Notes under the pieces: model-generated
Seen by the model: the letters and a program-made list of their open reading frames with translations, nothing else
Told to the model about the DNA's origin: nothing
Databases searched by the model: none
Shown: in pieces, positions 8,475 to 16,737 of the stretch
Numbering within the stretch: position 1 is the stretch's first letter
Layout: each line of letters opens with the position of its first letter
Assembly: GCA_013822425.1 (NCBI GenBank)
Contig: PNKL01000002.1
Span: 62,001 to 126,000 of the forward strand
Length of the DNA: 64,000 nt
Direction: 5' to 3'
DNA from: Gemmatimonas sp.
GTDB taxonomy: Bacteria > Gemmatimonadota > Gemmatimonadetes > Gemmatimonadales > Gemmatimonadaceae
Position numbers and translations under genes: made by a program

Positions 8475-9451
8475 TTGTCTGGCCTCGTTGGTCCCGTCTC
8501 CACCGGTAGCTCACTCCGTGTCGACCAATCCTGGTACGACCCGTCGTAGAGCAGCACGCGGTAGCCGAGGGAGCGCGCCGCGAGGAGCATGGCACTCGCC
8601 TGCTGTCCGGTGTGGCAGTAGCCGATGATGAGGTCACCCGGCCGAACCCCGGCCGCGGCGAAGGCCGCCGCCAGCTCCGAGGCTGGCCGGATGCGGAAGT
8701 TGGCGTCGGTCAGCGTGGACCAGACGACGCTCCTCGCGCCCGGGATGCGTCCCGCGCGCTGCGGCGCCTGCGCGCTGCCTCCGGCACGGGCGCCCGTGTA
8801 GAACACCGTGTCGCGCGCGTCCACAATTGCCACGCCCGGTGCGCCGAGCATCGAGTGCACGTAGCGGGCGTCCACGACGAAGTTCCTGATCCGCAGCGGC
8901 GTCAGCACGCTGACGCGCGCGCGCGACGTCTCCGCCGACGTGGCATGGCCGGCCGCGGTCCACGCCCCCATGCCGCCGTCAAGCAGCGATGCGCGCTCGC
9001 CGAATCCGGCATACGTCAGCGTGAGCAGGATGCGCGATGCCTGGTAGACCATGTCCTTGGCATAGTAGACGATCACGCGGGAATCGTCGGAGATGCCGAG
9101 GGCGGCGAGTCGTGCAAGCAGCGTATCGGCGCTGGGCATCTCGACGCCGAGCCCGGGACCGCTCCGGTCACCGATGGAGAGATCGGCGACGCTCGTGAGT
9201 CGCGCGCCCGGAATGTGTGCCGCGGCGTACTCCGGCGCGGGCCCCACGTGCAGCAGCACGAGATTCGGATCGTTCAGGTGCTGCGCCAGCCACGCAACGC
9301 TCACGAAGAGCGGCGCACGCGGGTCGGGCGCCGCCGGGGGAAGCGGCTGGGGCGGAGCGACGGCCTGCGACCGGGCGGCCAACGGTGCGCACAGGGCCAG
9401 GGCCAGCAGGAGGTGCAGGCGGCGTCCGGAGGGTCTCTTGGTGATCGTCAT
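8471..9451 (-). CDS. Secreted two-domain rhodanese (sulfurtransferase)
   Basis: A 326-residue protein with an N-terminal signal peptide (LLLALALCAPLAARSQA), hence periplasmic or secreted. Two rhodanese domains follow (about 45-175 and 185-318). The second has the active-site loop GYCHTGQQA with the sulfur-accepting cysteine. The equivalent loop in the first is VYYAKDMVYQ, with no cysteine, so that domain should be catalytically dead, as in tandem thiosulfate/3-mercaptopyruvate sulfurtransferases. EYAAAHIPGA and GRIPGARSVVW are typical domain landmarks. The gene is divergent from the M28 peptidase. The donor and acceptor are unknown. Confidence 0.88.
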   Translation of the reverse strand: MTITKRPSGRRLHLLLALALCAPLAARSQAVAPPQPLPPAAPDPRAPLFVSVAWLAQHLNDPNLVLLHVGPAPEYAAAHIPGARLTSVADLSIGDRSGPGLGVEMPSADTLLARLAALGISDDSRVIVYYAKDMVYQASRILLTLTYAGFGERASLLDGGMGAWTAAGHATSAETSRARVSVLTPLRIRNFVVDARYVHSMLGAPGVAIVDARDTVFYTGARAGGSAQAPQRAGRIPGARSVVWSTLTDANFRIRPASELAAAFAAAGVRPGDLIIGYCHTGQQASAMLLAARSLGYRVLLYDGSYQDWSTRSELPVETGPTRPDN

Positions 9452-9590
9452 GATCGAGTGTACCCATATGCCCCATGCGTCGACAAGGTCCAGTCGCAGT
9501 CAGCATTGAACACTGACGGGCTTTCCTCCGTAGATGGGCAGTCGGTCGGCATCATCCGCCCGGCTCGCCAGCACCACATGAGGACTCCAC

Positions 9591-11414
9591 GTGATCCGTC
9601 CCTTCTTCACTGCCCGCGCGGTCATCGCGCTCGCGGTCACCGCCAGCGTGCTCTCCGCGCAGTCCAGGTCCGCCGCGTCGAAGGTGGTGTGGCCCGACGA
9701 GGGGCCGGCCACCTGGGCGCCGCGCCCGACCGTCAGCGCCATCACGGCGAACGACCTGCGCACGCGGCTCTACGGCATCGCGGACGACTCCATGCAGGGG
9801 CGGCGCATCGGCGAGCTCGGCAACTACAAGACCACCGACTACATCGCGCGCGAGTTCAAGCGCATGGGGCTCAGGCCCGCCGGCGACAACGGTACCTACT
9901 TTCAGGTCCTGCCCTTCGGCCCGCTCGGCTACGACAGCACGTCCTCGATCCTGTTGGCGGGCGGCGTATCGCTGGAACGCAGCAGGGACTGGGTGCCCCT
10001 CGTCCCCAACGCCGCCGGATCCAATGGTGGCAAGGCAAACTTCGCGGGCGTGCCGACGATCTTCGCCGGCCAGTGGGGCGACACGGTGGCGCTCGACCCC
10101 GCGATGATTCGCGACAAGGTGGCGGTCTTCCTGATGCCCCCGGCGGCGCCCCGGCCGGTGCCCGCGCTGCTGCGCTGCGACTCGGTGCCCGACCGGTTCG
10201 GTGCGCAGGCGGCGGCGCTCGTCGAAGCCTCGACGCCACGTCCGGCAACGCGCCCGGTCCCCGCCGGTATTGCGCGCGACACGCGCGCCCAGGCCGCCGG
10301 CGCCGTCGCGGTGGTGCTCATCAGCCAGGATGTCATTCCGGCGACCATGGTGACCGCCGCGTGGACGAAGCGTGGCGCGATGCAGCCGGCGCCGGCGCCG
10401 TCGGCGGCCGCGGCCATTGCGGCGGCGGCGATCACGCGTCCCGTGGCTGCCCGGCTTTTCGGCAAGGGCGTGGACCAGCTGACCGCCGGCGACGGCGGCC
10501 AGTCGCTCACCGCGCAGTGGAGCCATGACTGGACGATGTCCGCCACCCTGGCGCGCAACGTCGTGGCCATCAAGCCTGGCGCCGACCCGGCCCGCGCTGC
10601 GGAGTACGTGCTCCTCGGCGCGCACAACGACCACATGGGAGCCGTCGCCGCCATCGACCACGATTCGGCGCGCGCCGTCAACATGGTGACGCGGCGCCAG
10701 GGGGCCAACGATCCCGTCTGCCGCCCGACCGCCGATCAGCAGCGCCGCATCGACTCGCTCATCGCCCGCGCGCGCGGCATTCGTCCCATCCGCCGCGATT
10801 CCATCATGAACGGCGCCGACGACGACGGCTCGGGGACCGTCGCGCTGCTCGAAATCGCCGAGCAGTTCGCGGCCGGGAAGCCGGCGCGCTCTATCATCTT
10901 CGTGTCACATCAGGGTGAAGAGGCCGGCATGCTCGGGTCGAAGTGGTTCGTGGACCACCCGACGGTGCCGCTCAAGGACATCGTGGCCGCCCACAACATC
11001 GACATGCTCGGCAAGGGGCGCGTGGAAGAGGTGAAGTACGGCGGTCCCGCCAGCATCCAGACGCTGGGCGCGCGCCGGCTGTCGCGCGAGTTCGGCGACG
11101 TGATCGACAGCGTCAACGCCGTGCGCAAGGAAGTGATGGCCATCGACAAGTCGTGGGACGTGACCGCGAACCCGATGAACCGCTTCTGCCGCAGCGACCA
11201 GGTGAACTACGTGCGCAAGGACATCCCGGTCACGTACTTTTCGCACGGCTACTCGCTCGACTACCACATGGCGACCGACGAGCCGCAGTACATCGATTAC
11301 GAGCATGCCGCGCGGTCAAGCCGGTTCATCCACGACATCATGATGGCGCTGGCGACGCGAAAGACGCGGCCGGTCATCACCGGCAACGACCCGGCGTATC
11401 CGCGCTGCCGGTAG
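9591..11414 (+). CDS. Secreted M28 family metallopeptidase
   Basis: A 607-residue protein with signal peptide MIRPFFTARAVIALAVTASVLSAQ. The M28 di-zinc site is intact: LGAHNDHMG (His and Asp), NGADDDGSG (bridging Asp), SHQGEEAGMLGS (catalytic Glu and ligand Glu), NIDMLGKG and, near the end, YHMATDEPQYIDY (final His). A long insertion between about residues 100 and 320 fits a PA-like lid domain, common in M28 aminopeptidases of the Q/S type. It probably removes N-terminal residues from peptides in the periplasm or outside the cell. With the two S9 enzymes in this window it suggests a peptide-scavenging lifestyle. Confidence 0.9.
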   Translation: MIRPFFTARAVIALAVTASVLSAQSRSAASKVVWPDEGPATWAPRPTVSAITANDLRTRLYGIADDSMQGRRIGELGNYKTTDYIAREFKRMGLRPAGDNGTYFQVLPFGPLGYDSTSSILLAGGVSLERSRDWVPLVPNAAGSNGGKANFAGVPTIFAGQWGDTVALDPAMIRDKVAVFLMPPAAPRPVPALLRCDSVPDRFGAQAAALVEASTPRPATRPVPAGIARDTRAQAAGAVAVVLISQDVIPATMVTAAWTKRGAMQPAPAPSAAAAIAAAAITRPVAARLFGKGVDQLTAGDGGQSLTAQWSHDWTMSATLARNVVAIKPGADPARAAEYVLLGAHNDHMGAVAAIDHDSARAVNMVTRRQGANDPVCRPTADQQRRIDSLIARARGIRPIRRDSIMNGADDDGSGTVALLEIAEQFAAGKPARSIIFVSHQGEEAGMLGSKWFVDHPTVPLKDIVAAHNIDMLGKGRVEEVKYGGPASIQTLGARRLSREFGDVIDSVNAVRKEVMAIDKSWDVTANPMNRFCRSDQVNYVRKDIPVTYFSHGYSLDYHMATDEPQYIDYEHAARSSRFIHDIMMALATRKTRPVITGNDPAYPRCR

Positions 11415-11451
11415 GCGGGCCAACGACGAGAGGCGCGGCCATCCGGATTAT

Positions 11452-11623
11452 CCCTTCTTCACCACGGAGCTCACGGAGGTAAACGGAGGACCACGGAGTA
11501 CTACAACCACTTGGGGGAACGACGTTTCGTCACGCAAAATCCGCGTAACGCTCGCTGTTCCCCCAAGAAGTAGCAGTGCTCCGTGGCCCTCAGCCGTTCC
11601 GTGCGCTTCGTGGTGAAAAAGTC
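11452..11623. repeat. Palindromic intergenic element, CACGGAG type
   Basis: Between convergent genes, the left arm (about 11452-11505) repeats CACGGAG/ACGGAGG units (CCACGGAG, TCACGGAGG, AACGGAGGA, CCACGGAG). The right arm (about 11568-11623) repeats them in reverse complement (CTCCGTGG, TTCCGTG, CTTCGTGG). An 11-bp perfect inverted repeat, CTTGGGGGAAC (11510-11520) against 11557-11567, lies inside. The plan is the same as the GATT-type elements but the unit differs. Confidence 0.75.
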
Positions 11624-11692
11624 CAGCGTGTCGGCTCAGTCCCCCCGCGCCTCTCGTCGTTCAATGCCGCGGCGCAGGCCGCTCGAGCTGCC

Positions 11693-12097
11693 CTACTTGA
11701 TCTTGGCTGCGGCCTTGAGGCGGGCGCGCATGCTGAGGAGCGCATCGGCCGCGTCGGCGTTCTTCTTGGTGATGTCCTCGAGCAGGGTGAGCGCGACGCC
11801 GTCATCCTCGACCAGCGTGGGCTCGGGTCCGAGGCGATGGCCGAAGCCCGTGTGACGGCCTGGATCGATGACCAGCTCGTTCTTCAGCGCGATGTCGTCC
11901 GTCCCGAAGCGAACGCGCACGACGCAGAACTTCTTTCCGGCCTTTTCCATGTATCCGAAGCAGAGGCCGTCGGCGCTCGCGGGCCACGCGGGCATGGCGT
12001 GGACCTTGCCGTCGGTTCCCTCGAAAGATGAAAACCCGGGGGTGACGCGGCCGAAGTTGCGCTCGAAGCCGCCATGGTACATGAAGCAGTGTCGCAT
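11693..12097 (-). CDS. Conserved-looking hypothetical protein (134 aa)
   Basis: An ATG at 12097 gives a 134-residue soluble protein beginning MRHCFMYHGGFERNFG and ending in a basic KAAAKIK helix. The frame stays open upstream, but the extra residues are Arg/Pro-rich read-through of a repeat-bearing spacer, so the shorter start is preferred. No signal peptide, membrane segment or motif is recognised. It is convergent with the M28 peptidase and divergent from a methyltransferase. I cannot assign a family. Confidence 0.55.
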   Translation of the reverse strand: MRHCFMYHGGFERNFGRVTPGFSSFEGTDGKVHAMPAWPASADGLCFGYMEKAGKKFCVVRVRFGTDDIALKNELVIDPGRHTGFGHRLGPEPTLVEDDGVALTLLEDITKKNADAADALLSMRARLKAAAKIK

Positions 12098-12155
12098 GGA
12101 TGGGGGGAAAGGGGTGCCACAAACTTGCTGTCCCGCGCGGAGGATGACAACCCGC

Positions 12156-12198
12156 CGCCTCCGGGGTGTCGCCTCCGGGGAGTGTCGCCTCCGGGGAG
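12156..12198. repeat. GTGTCGCCTCCGGGGA short tandem repeat
   Basis: About two and a half copies of a 16-bp unit (CGCCTCCGGGG-TGT, CGCCTCCGGGGAGTGT, CGCCTCCGGGGAG) lie in the spacer between the hypothetical gene and the methyltransferase. Confidence 0.65.
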
Positions 12199-12312
12199 CC
12201 GGGTCGGTAGCCGCCCTTCGCCGCCGGGCCCCGCCGGCGTGCGTGTCCGGGGTGCCCCGATCGAGTAGCTTGTCCGTATCGTTCGACGGTTCGCCGCGCA
12301 CCCGGAACTCCC

Positions 12313-12906
12313 GTGACCCAGCCTGCGATTGACGAAGCGCTTCGTGCGCGCCTGCGCGACCTCTGCGCGGCGGGGTGGGAGTTCTTCGAGCGGTTCGACC
12401 GCACGGTGCGCGAGCGCGGCTTTCACGCGTTCATCGCGTCGGAGTATGAGGTGGTGCAGGAGACGCTGATCGCCCACCGCGCGCCGGGGCTGACGTTCAT
12501 CGAGCTCGGCTCCGCCTCCGGCGTGATCACCATCATGGCCGACCTGCTCGGCTACGACGCGTGCGGCATCGAAATCGACCACTCGCTGGTGGCCACCGCG
12601 CGCGACCTCGCGCAGCGGTTCGACTCGAAGGCGCGCTTCGTGGCGGGGAGCTTCTTCCCGGCGGGGTACAAGTACCGCGCGGCCGACGGCGAGGTGCGCA
12701 CCGGCACGCTGGGCGAGGGCACGTCGGGCTACCTCGAACTGGGACGCGCGCTCGATGACTTCGACGTGGTGTTCGGCTACCCGTGGGGCGGGGAGGAGCC
12801 GGTGCTGCTCGACCTCATGAAGCGGTACGGCAACCCGGAGTCGCTGCTGCTCATGCACAGCGTCAACGACGGCGTGTTGGCGTACCGCGGCGGGAAGCGG
12901 GTGTAG
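12313..12906 (+). CDS. Class I SAM-dependent methyltransferase-like protein
   Basis: A 197-residue soluble protein with a Rossmann methyltransferase core. TFIELGSASGVITIMADLL is motif I (the SAM-binding glycine loop) and ACGIEIDHSLVATAR is motif II with the acidic residue expected to hold the ribose. DDFDVVFGYPW would be motif IV. The N-terminal helices precede the fold as in many small-molecule methyltransferases. The substrate is unknown. The ATG follows the stem-rich spacer directly. The gene is convergent with the amidase, with only 8 bp between the stops. Confidence 0.65.
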   Translation: MTQPAIDEALRARLRDLCAAGWEFFERFDRTVRERGFHAFIASEYEVVQETLIAHRAPGLTFIELGSASGVITIMADLLGYDACGIEIDHSLVATARDLAQRFDSKARFVAGSFFPAGYKYRAADGEVRTGTLGEGTSGYLELGRALDDFDVVFGYPWGGEEPVLLDLMKRYGNPESLLLMHSVNDGVLAYRGGKRV

Positions 12907-12914
12907 GGCGCGAC

Positions 12915-14639
12915 CTACTTCAGCGGCGGCGGCACCCGCTTCCTGGTGGCCTGCTCAAACGCGAACGCGAGTTCGATGAGCCGCGGCTCGCTGCACGCCA
13001 CCCCGGTGAAGCTCACGCCATAGGGCGATGGCTTCGCGTCGAAACCGGGAGGGAAGGCCGGGGTCGGCGCGTTGGGGATCGTGCCGAACGGCACGAGCAC
13101 CGTGGGATACCCCGGCTTTGCGGCGATCGACGCGCTGGACGGACCCGGGAAGAGCAGCGCATCGAGCTGCTGCTCGCGCATGACCTGCGCGATGCCGTGC
13201 GTCCCACCGAGATCGACATCCTTGGCCCGGTCGGCCTCATACTTCGCCCGGTCGGCGATGGTGTCCTGCTCATCGGAGATGTCGAGCAGCGACTGTCCGT
13301 ACTTGATGGCGCCGCGCGGCGCGTTCTGGAGGTTGAAGTAGCGCAGGTCGGTGAGCGTCTTGATGGGCGTCGCGCTGCCCAGCGAGGCCAGCCACGCGTT
13401 GAAGTCGCGCTTCATCCCGTAGGCGAACACCGTCGAGCAGTTCGCGTTGTGTCCCTTTCGCTGGCCGATGCCGCCGCAGGTCCCCCACAGCAGGAGGTTC
13501 CTCGACGAATCGGCGGTGACGATGCTCGGGATGTTCGCCGAGTCCACGATCACCGCTCCCTCCTTCCGTAGGAGATCGATCACTTCCTTCATCATTGCCG
13601 CCTGCGCCGGCTCAAGTCCGCCGCGCGGACGTCCAGCGCCGGCCACGACGACCGGTTCGTAAAACGACGCGCGCGGGATGCCGATGCGCGCGCCCTTGAG
13701 CGCGTCGCGCTTGAGATGCGGGCGGTAATCGCGGTTCGGCGGGGGCGTGCAGGCCTTCGTCGCCGGGTCGTTGGGATCGGGCTGCGCCCCTTCCATGGCG
13801 CCGAGCATGATGGCGGCGTCCTCGACCGTGCGCGCCATGGGCCCGGGCGTGTCCTGGTCCGCGGTGATCGGGATCACGCCGTAGCGACTGATGCGTCCCA
13901 CCGTGGGCTTGATGCCGGCGAGCATGTTCTGGTTGGTCGGGCTCAGGATCGACCCCGACGTTTCGGTGCCGACGCTCGCCGCCCACAAACTGGCGGCGGT
14001 GCCGATCCCGGAGCTGGAGCCGCCGGTGAACAGCGCCGGCCGCCCGTCATTGAACCCGGCGCGCGGATCGGGGCGCGGGTCGTACGGATTCAACCCGTAG
14101 CCGCCGAGGGCGCTGTAGTTGGCGGGCATCGGCGTGGGACTGCCGGCCACCCAGTTGGCGAGCTCGGTCATCACGGTCTTCGCGATGATGATGGCGCCGG
14201 CGTCCTTCAACTGCTTCGTCAGCGTCGCCTCGTACGGCGGCACCAGGTCCTTGAACGCCAGCGCGCCGCCCGTGGTCGGCATGTTGGTGGTGTGGATGTT
14301 GTCCTTGAGCGCCACCGGAATGCCGTGCAGCGGGCCGCGCACCTTGCCCTGCGAGCGCTCGCGGTCGAGCGCATCCGCCTCGGCCAGCGCGGTGCGGCTC
14401 ACCGTGATTGTCGCGTTGATCTGCTTGTCGTACGTCGCGATGCGCGCCAGATAGAGGAGCACGAGGTCGCGCGATGTCAGGCGTCCGTCGGTGAGCGCGG
14501 CCTGGAGCTGGGGGATCGTGGCTTCGACGACATCGAACGGGGCGCGTGCCGGCGGGGGTACGGGACGGCGCTGGGCGAGCGCGGGAGCGGCGAGCACGGC
14601 GGCGGACGTCACGAGAACTGCGAGCGCGCGAGAGGTCAT
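12915..14639 (-). CDS. Secreted amidase (amidase signature family)
   Basis: A 574-residue enzyme with an N-terminal signal peptide (VLVTSAAVLAAPALAQ). The amidase-signature catalytic triad is visible: Lys in VALKDNIH, the cis-Ser in the GGSSSG loop, and the nucleophilic Ser in GTETSGSIL. Family members hydrolyse carboxamides such as peptide or fatty amides; a secreted form of this length resembles the Gram-negative exported amidases. A 90-bp tandem repeat lies just upstream of the start and may sit in its promoter. The specificity cannot be predicted. Confidence 0.9.
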   Translation of the reverse strand: MTSRALAVLVTSAAVLAAPALAQRRPVPPPARAPFDVVEATIPQLQAALTDGRLTSRDLVLLYLARIATYDKQINATITVSRTALAEADALDRERSQGKVRGPLHGIPVALKDNIHTTNMPTTGGALAFKDLVPPYEATLTKQLKDAGAIIIAKTVMTELANWVAGSPTPMPANYSALGGYGLNPYDPRPDPRAGFNDGRPALFTGGSSSGIGTAASLWAASVGTETSGSILSPTNQNMLAGIKPTVGRISRYGVIPITADQDTPGPMARTVEDAAIMLGAMEGAQPDPNDPATKACTPPPNRDYRPHLKRDALKGARIGIPRASFYEPVVVAGAGRPRGGLEPAQAAMMKEVIDLLRKEGAVIVDSANIPSIVTADSSRNLLLWGTCGGIGQRKGHNANCSTVFAYGMKRDFNAWLASLGSATPIKTLTDLRYFNLQNAPRGAIKYGQSLLDISDEQDTIADRAKYEADRAKDVDLGGTHGIAQVMREQQLDALLFPGPSSASIAAKPGYPTVLVPFGTIPNAPTPAFPPGFDAKPSPYGVSFTGVACSEPRLIELAFAFEQATRKRVPPPLK

Positions 14640-14708
14640 GGTTCGGGCGGCGTGAGGAAAGAGCGGTGCGGGCCAGCAGAAGATGCAGCGCGCGCGCCGC
14701 TGCGGAAA

Positions 14709-14798
14709 GGACGCGCCGACGCCGGACGCGCCGACGCCGGACGCGCCGACGCCGGACGCGCCGACGCCGGACGCGCCGACGCAGGACGCGCCGACGCA
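14709..14798. repeat. Six-copy 15-bp tandem repeat upstream of the amidase
   Basis: Six consecutive units of GGACGCGCCGACGCC (the last two end in GCA) fill 14709-14798, immediately upstream of the amidase start (14639, minus strand). The copies are almost identical, which points to recent slippage expansion. Confidence 0.9.
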
Positions 14799-14844
14799 TT
14801 GTCGAGTCTGGCCGCCCGAACGAGGCAGCGCGCGGTGCGCGCGG

Positions 14845-15258
14845 TCACGGCTGCGCGGGACCCGAGGAGAATGTCGCGCGGATAGCCTCGCTCACGCGGG
14901 TGAGCCGTCCGGTCGCGCGGTTGACGGGGCACCACACGGTCCGCGCCTGCGCCAGCAGGTGTCCGTCGGCCGCACGCCGGATCTCGGTGTGCCGTTCGAA
15001 GCGGTGCGAATCCGCGGTTCCCACCCAGGTGCGCGCGAGGATCGCGTCGCCGGGCAGGGCGGGGTGCTTGTAGTCGATCTCGTGCCGCACCGCGACCCAG
15101 GCGACCTCGGCCCGCTGCTCAGGCGTGGCGGCGGTGGACCAGTGCGCGATCGCGACATCCTGCACCCAGCGCAGGTAGACGACGTTGTTGACGTGCCCCA
15201 GTTCATCGATGTCGGCCGGGACGATGGTGCGCGGCAGTTCGAAGACCTCACGGGACAT
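14845..15258 (-). CDS. Acyl-CoA thioesterase, 4-hydroxybenzoyl-CoA thioesterase-like hotdog fold
   Basis: A 137-residue single hotdog-fold protein. The segment DIDELGHVNNVVYLRWVQD is the hallmark of the FcbC/YbgC thioesterase family, with the catalytic acid in the position corresponding to D of DxxGHVNN. VRHEIDYKHPALPGDAI and ERHTEIRRAADGHLLAQA are the expected following strands. It should hydrolyse an acyl-CoA in the cytoplasm. Its ATG overlaps the stop of the upstream VapC toxin gene by one base (TGATG), so it is translated from the same message as the toxin-antitoxin pair. Confidence 0.85.
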   Translation of the reverse strand: MSREVFELPRTIVPADIDELGHVNNVVYLRWVQDVAIAHWSTAATPEQRAEVAWVAVRHEIDYKHPALPGDAILARTWVGTADSHRFERHTEIRRAADGHLLAQARTVWCPVNRATGRLTRVSEAIRATFSSGPAQP

Positions 15259-15653
15259 CAGTACAGGCGCTCGAGCCCGGCCACCGCATCGAATCCGGCG
15301 TCGAAGCTCAGTACGGTGTCGGCCCCGCGCCGCTTCATCACCGCGACGTGCAGGGCGTCGCGCGCCGACATCAGCGGGCGCGTGGCGAGGACGTCGCGGG
15401 CGTTGGTCACGTCCGCCGATTCGATGGGAAAGACCTCGTCCACCAGGCCGAGGAGGGCGTCAAGCGCCGGCTGGATGGCGTCGGGCCGCCGGATGGCCAC
15501 GTACCGGTGCAGGATCTCCTGCATCACCTCGGCACTGGTCACCATCCGTTCGCCGCGGCTGATGCTCCGCTCGATGGCGGTGCGCGCCGCATCCTTGTTC
15601 GGATGCGGCGCGCCGACGAGGTACATGGGGATGTTGGAGTCGACGAAGATCAC
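15258..15653 (-). CDS. VapC-type PIN-domain toxin
   Basis: A 131-residue PIN-domain protein that starts [12 protein letters not shown] with the first catalytic Asp (D5). The conserved Glu (E46, [11 protein letters not shown]), a third acid (D99, [10 protein letters not shown]) and a fourth (D118, LSFDAGFD) follow, so the Mg-dependent ribonuclease site looks complete. VapC toxins cleave specific RNAs and are held inactive by a co-expressed antitoxin. The antitoxin gene lies just upstream with a 4-base overlap (ATGA), and a thioesterase gene is coupled downstream. Confidence 0.88.
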   Translation of the reverse strand: MIFVDSNIPMYLVGAPHPNKDAARTAIERSISRGERMVTSAEVMQEILHRYVAIRRPDAIQPALDALLGLVDEVFPIESADVTNARDVLATRPLMSARDALHVAVMKRRGADTVLSFDAGFDAVAGLERLY

Positions 15654-15904
15654 GGCTCGCTCCCGAGATACCCGCGCTCGATCTCGGCGAGCATACAGTC
15701 AATATCGGCCGTCGGGTACGCGTGCCGTGCCGCCTCACGGACGGCGGCGAGCTTGCGGCGCGGGTCGATGGCCGGCTCGTCGCGCCGGGCCGCGCGCAGT
15801 GCCTGCCGCACCCACTCGGCCACCGTCATGCGGTGGCGTCGGGCGATGCGGCGGATCTCGGCGAACTCCGTCTCGTCGAGGAGGACTTGCAGGCGATGAC
15901 TCAT
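15650..15904 (-). CDS. VapB-type ribbon-helix-helix antitoxin
   Basis: The ATG at 15904 gives an 84-residue protein whose first half ([20 protein letters not shown], then [17 protein letters not shown]) is a typical ribbon-helix-helix DNA-binding domain. The acidic C-terminal tail ([14 protein letters not shown]) would wrap the PIN toxin. It precedes and overlaps the toxin gene. The palindrome ACTCAT-ATGG-ATGAGT covers its start codon and is a natural candidate for autoregulation. The frame stays open upstream, but the added residues are not protein-like. Confidence 0.8.
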   Translation of the reverse strand: MSHRLQVLLDETEFAEIRRIARRHRMTVAEWVRQALRAARRDEPAIDPRRKLAAVREAARHAYPTADIDCMLAEIERGYLGSEP

Positions 15905-15914
15905 ATGGATGAGT
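15899..15914. promoter_or_regulatory. Palindrome over the antitoxin start codon
   Basis: ACTCAT (15899-15904) and ATGAGT (15909-15914) form a perfect 6-bp inverted repeat with a 4-base spacer, centred just upstream of the antitoxin ATG. This is the usual place for a toxin-antitoxin autoregulatory operator. Confidence 0.45.
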
Positions 15915-16103
15915 ATAGCAGGCATATGTGGAGGAGTAAAGGGGGTGGGCCGGGCGAGGAAGACAATCTGCGTGCCGACGCGGACCGGTCTGTCATCGTT
16001 CCGGCGCGGCCTGAACCATTTTATCGCCTGGCCGCCACGAAACGCCCCACCGGCCCCATGCGTAGTTTCTCCGGTAGCCCGCGACGTCCCATTCGAGGCC
16101 CCG

Positions 16104-16730
16104 ATGCCACAAGCCACCGTTGAAGTCCCCCAAGCTCAGACCCCGGTCGCGCCTGGACGCGCCGCGCCGACCGCCACCGAGATGTACGAGGCGGCGCGAC
16201 TCGCGCGCGGCGAGCTGCGAAATCAGCGGGACGAGCTGCTGAGCGATCGCGCGAGCGTCCGCGACCAGCTCACCGAGGCGACCAAGGAGGTAGACACGAA
16301 GGGATTGGAAGGACGCCTCGCCGTTCTCGATGCGCGCATCGCGGACGTCGAGAAGCAGTTGGCGGTGGCCGATCTGCAGGTCGCCAACCGGGCGGCGATT
16401 CCGGGCGTGGTCGTGGAGAAGCCGAGCAACGCGCCGGATCCGGAGGAGATCGTCGCGATGGCGATGGGCTTCTCGCTCGTGCTACTCTTTCCCCTGAGCG
16501 TCGCCTACGCGCGCCGTATCTGGCGGCGCTCCGCCGCGCCGCCGGCGCTGCCGCCCGAGTTCAACGACCGCATGTCGAACCTCGAGCGCGGCATCGAGGC
16601 GGTCGCTATCGAGGTGGAGCGCTTGGGCGAGGGACAGCGGTTTGTCACCCAGTTGCTCGCCGACGCGGACCACCGGCGACAGTTGCAGCCGGTGCCGGTC
16701 GATTCGGGGAAGAGTGGCCGCGAGTTGTAG
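16104..16730 (+). CDS. Hypothetical coiled-coil membrane protein
   Basis: From the ATG at 16104, preceded by a GAGG ribosome site, this is a 208-residue protein. Residues about 25-95 are charged and helical ([16 protein letters not shown] and similar), a likely coiled coil. Residues about 114-137 form one transmembrane helix ([20 protein letters not shown]) flanked by Arg. Residues 155-185 are a second helical region. No signal peptide or enzyme motif is seen. The frame is open further upstream but that part is not protein-like. The function is not recognised; the design resembles small structural or scaffold membrane proteins. Confidence 0.65.
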   Translation: MPQATVEVPQAQTPVAPGRAAPTATEMYEAARLARGELRNQRDELLSDRASVRDQLTEATKEVDTKGLEGRLAVLDARIADVEKQLAVADLQVANRAAIPGVVVEKPSNAPDPEEIVAMAMGFSLVLLFPLSVAYARRIWRRSAAPPALPPEFNDRMSNLERGIEAVAIEVERLGEGQRFVTQLLADADHRRQLQPVPVDSGKSGREL

Positions 16731-16737
16731 CGCGCGC

